Both the position numbers and the translations under genes were made by a program. From contig QCFZ01000002.1 in NCBI GenBank assembly GCA_003278255.1, positions 1 through 64,000 of the forward strand: a stretch of DNA of 64,000 nt, given 5' to 3'. This document shows positions 63,977-64,000 of this stretch, one piece after another. The notes beneath the pieces were generated by a model. That model did not search any database, had not been told where the DNA came from, and saw only the letters and a list, made by a program, of their open reading frames with translations. Origin of the DNA: Prochlorococcus sp. AG-363-O15 (GTDB taxonomy: Bacteria; Cyanobacteriota; Cyanobacteriia; PCC-6307; Cyanobiaceae). Position 1 is the first letter of the stretch, and every line of letters starts with the position of its first letter.

Positions 63977-64000
63977 GCCGGCCTGCTTATGCAGGCCGGC
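63977..64000. terminator. Perfect 10-bp GC-rich hairpin at window edge
   Basis: GCCGGCCTGC-TTAT-GCAGGCCGGC; on the minus strand followed by TATTTTCTT. Confidence 0.5.

Overview
The window is a gene-dense, AT-rich stretch of a picocyanobacterial chromosome. Gene content and order fit a low-light Prochlorococcus of the SS120/MIT9211 type; that assignment is inference and was not checked by any search. Nearly all of it is core housekeeping and photosynthesis genes: NDH-1 subunits (ndhM, F, D, E, G, I, A, H), carotenoid genes (crtP-crtB and an NnrU/Z-ISO-like protein), a phylloquinone cluster (DHNA-CoA thioesterase, menE, menC, menA, menF), chlM, pgk, gltA, murG, argS, mnmE, relA/spoT, prfB and others. 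I saw no CRISPR array, prophage, transposon, toxin-antitoxin system, rRNA or convincing tRNA, and no obvious new multi-gene accessory system. The observations most worth checking are: a programmed +1 frameshift in prfB that the ORF track misses; a perfect 13-bp inverted repeat just upstream of a cysteine desulfurase gene; a candidate sRNA (promoter-like box, folded body, intrinsic terminator) at about 63.85-63.95 kb; an unlisted 36-aa ORF next to rnhA; overlapping head-to-head start codons at ycf34/cca; a beta-lactamase-fold protein that appears to lack the metal motif; and a PedR-like small LuxR regulator overlapped at its 3' end by a gene on the opposite strand.
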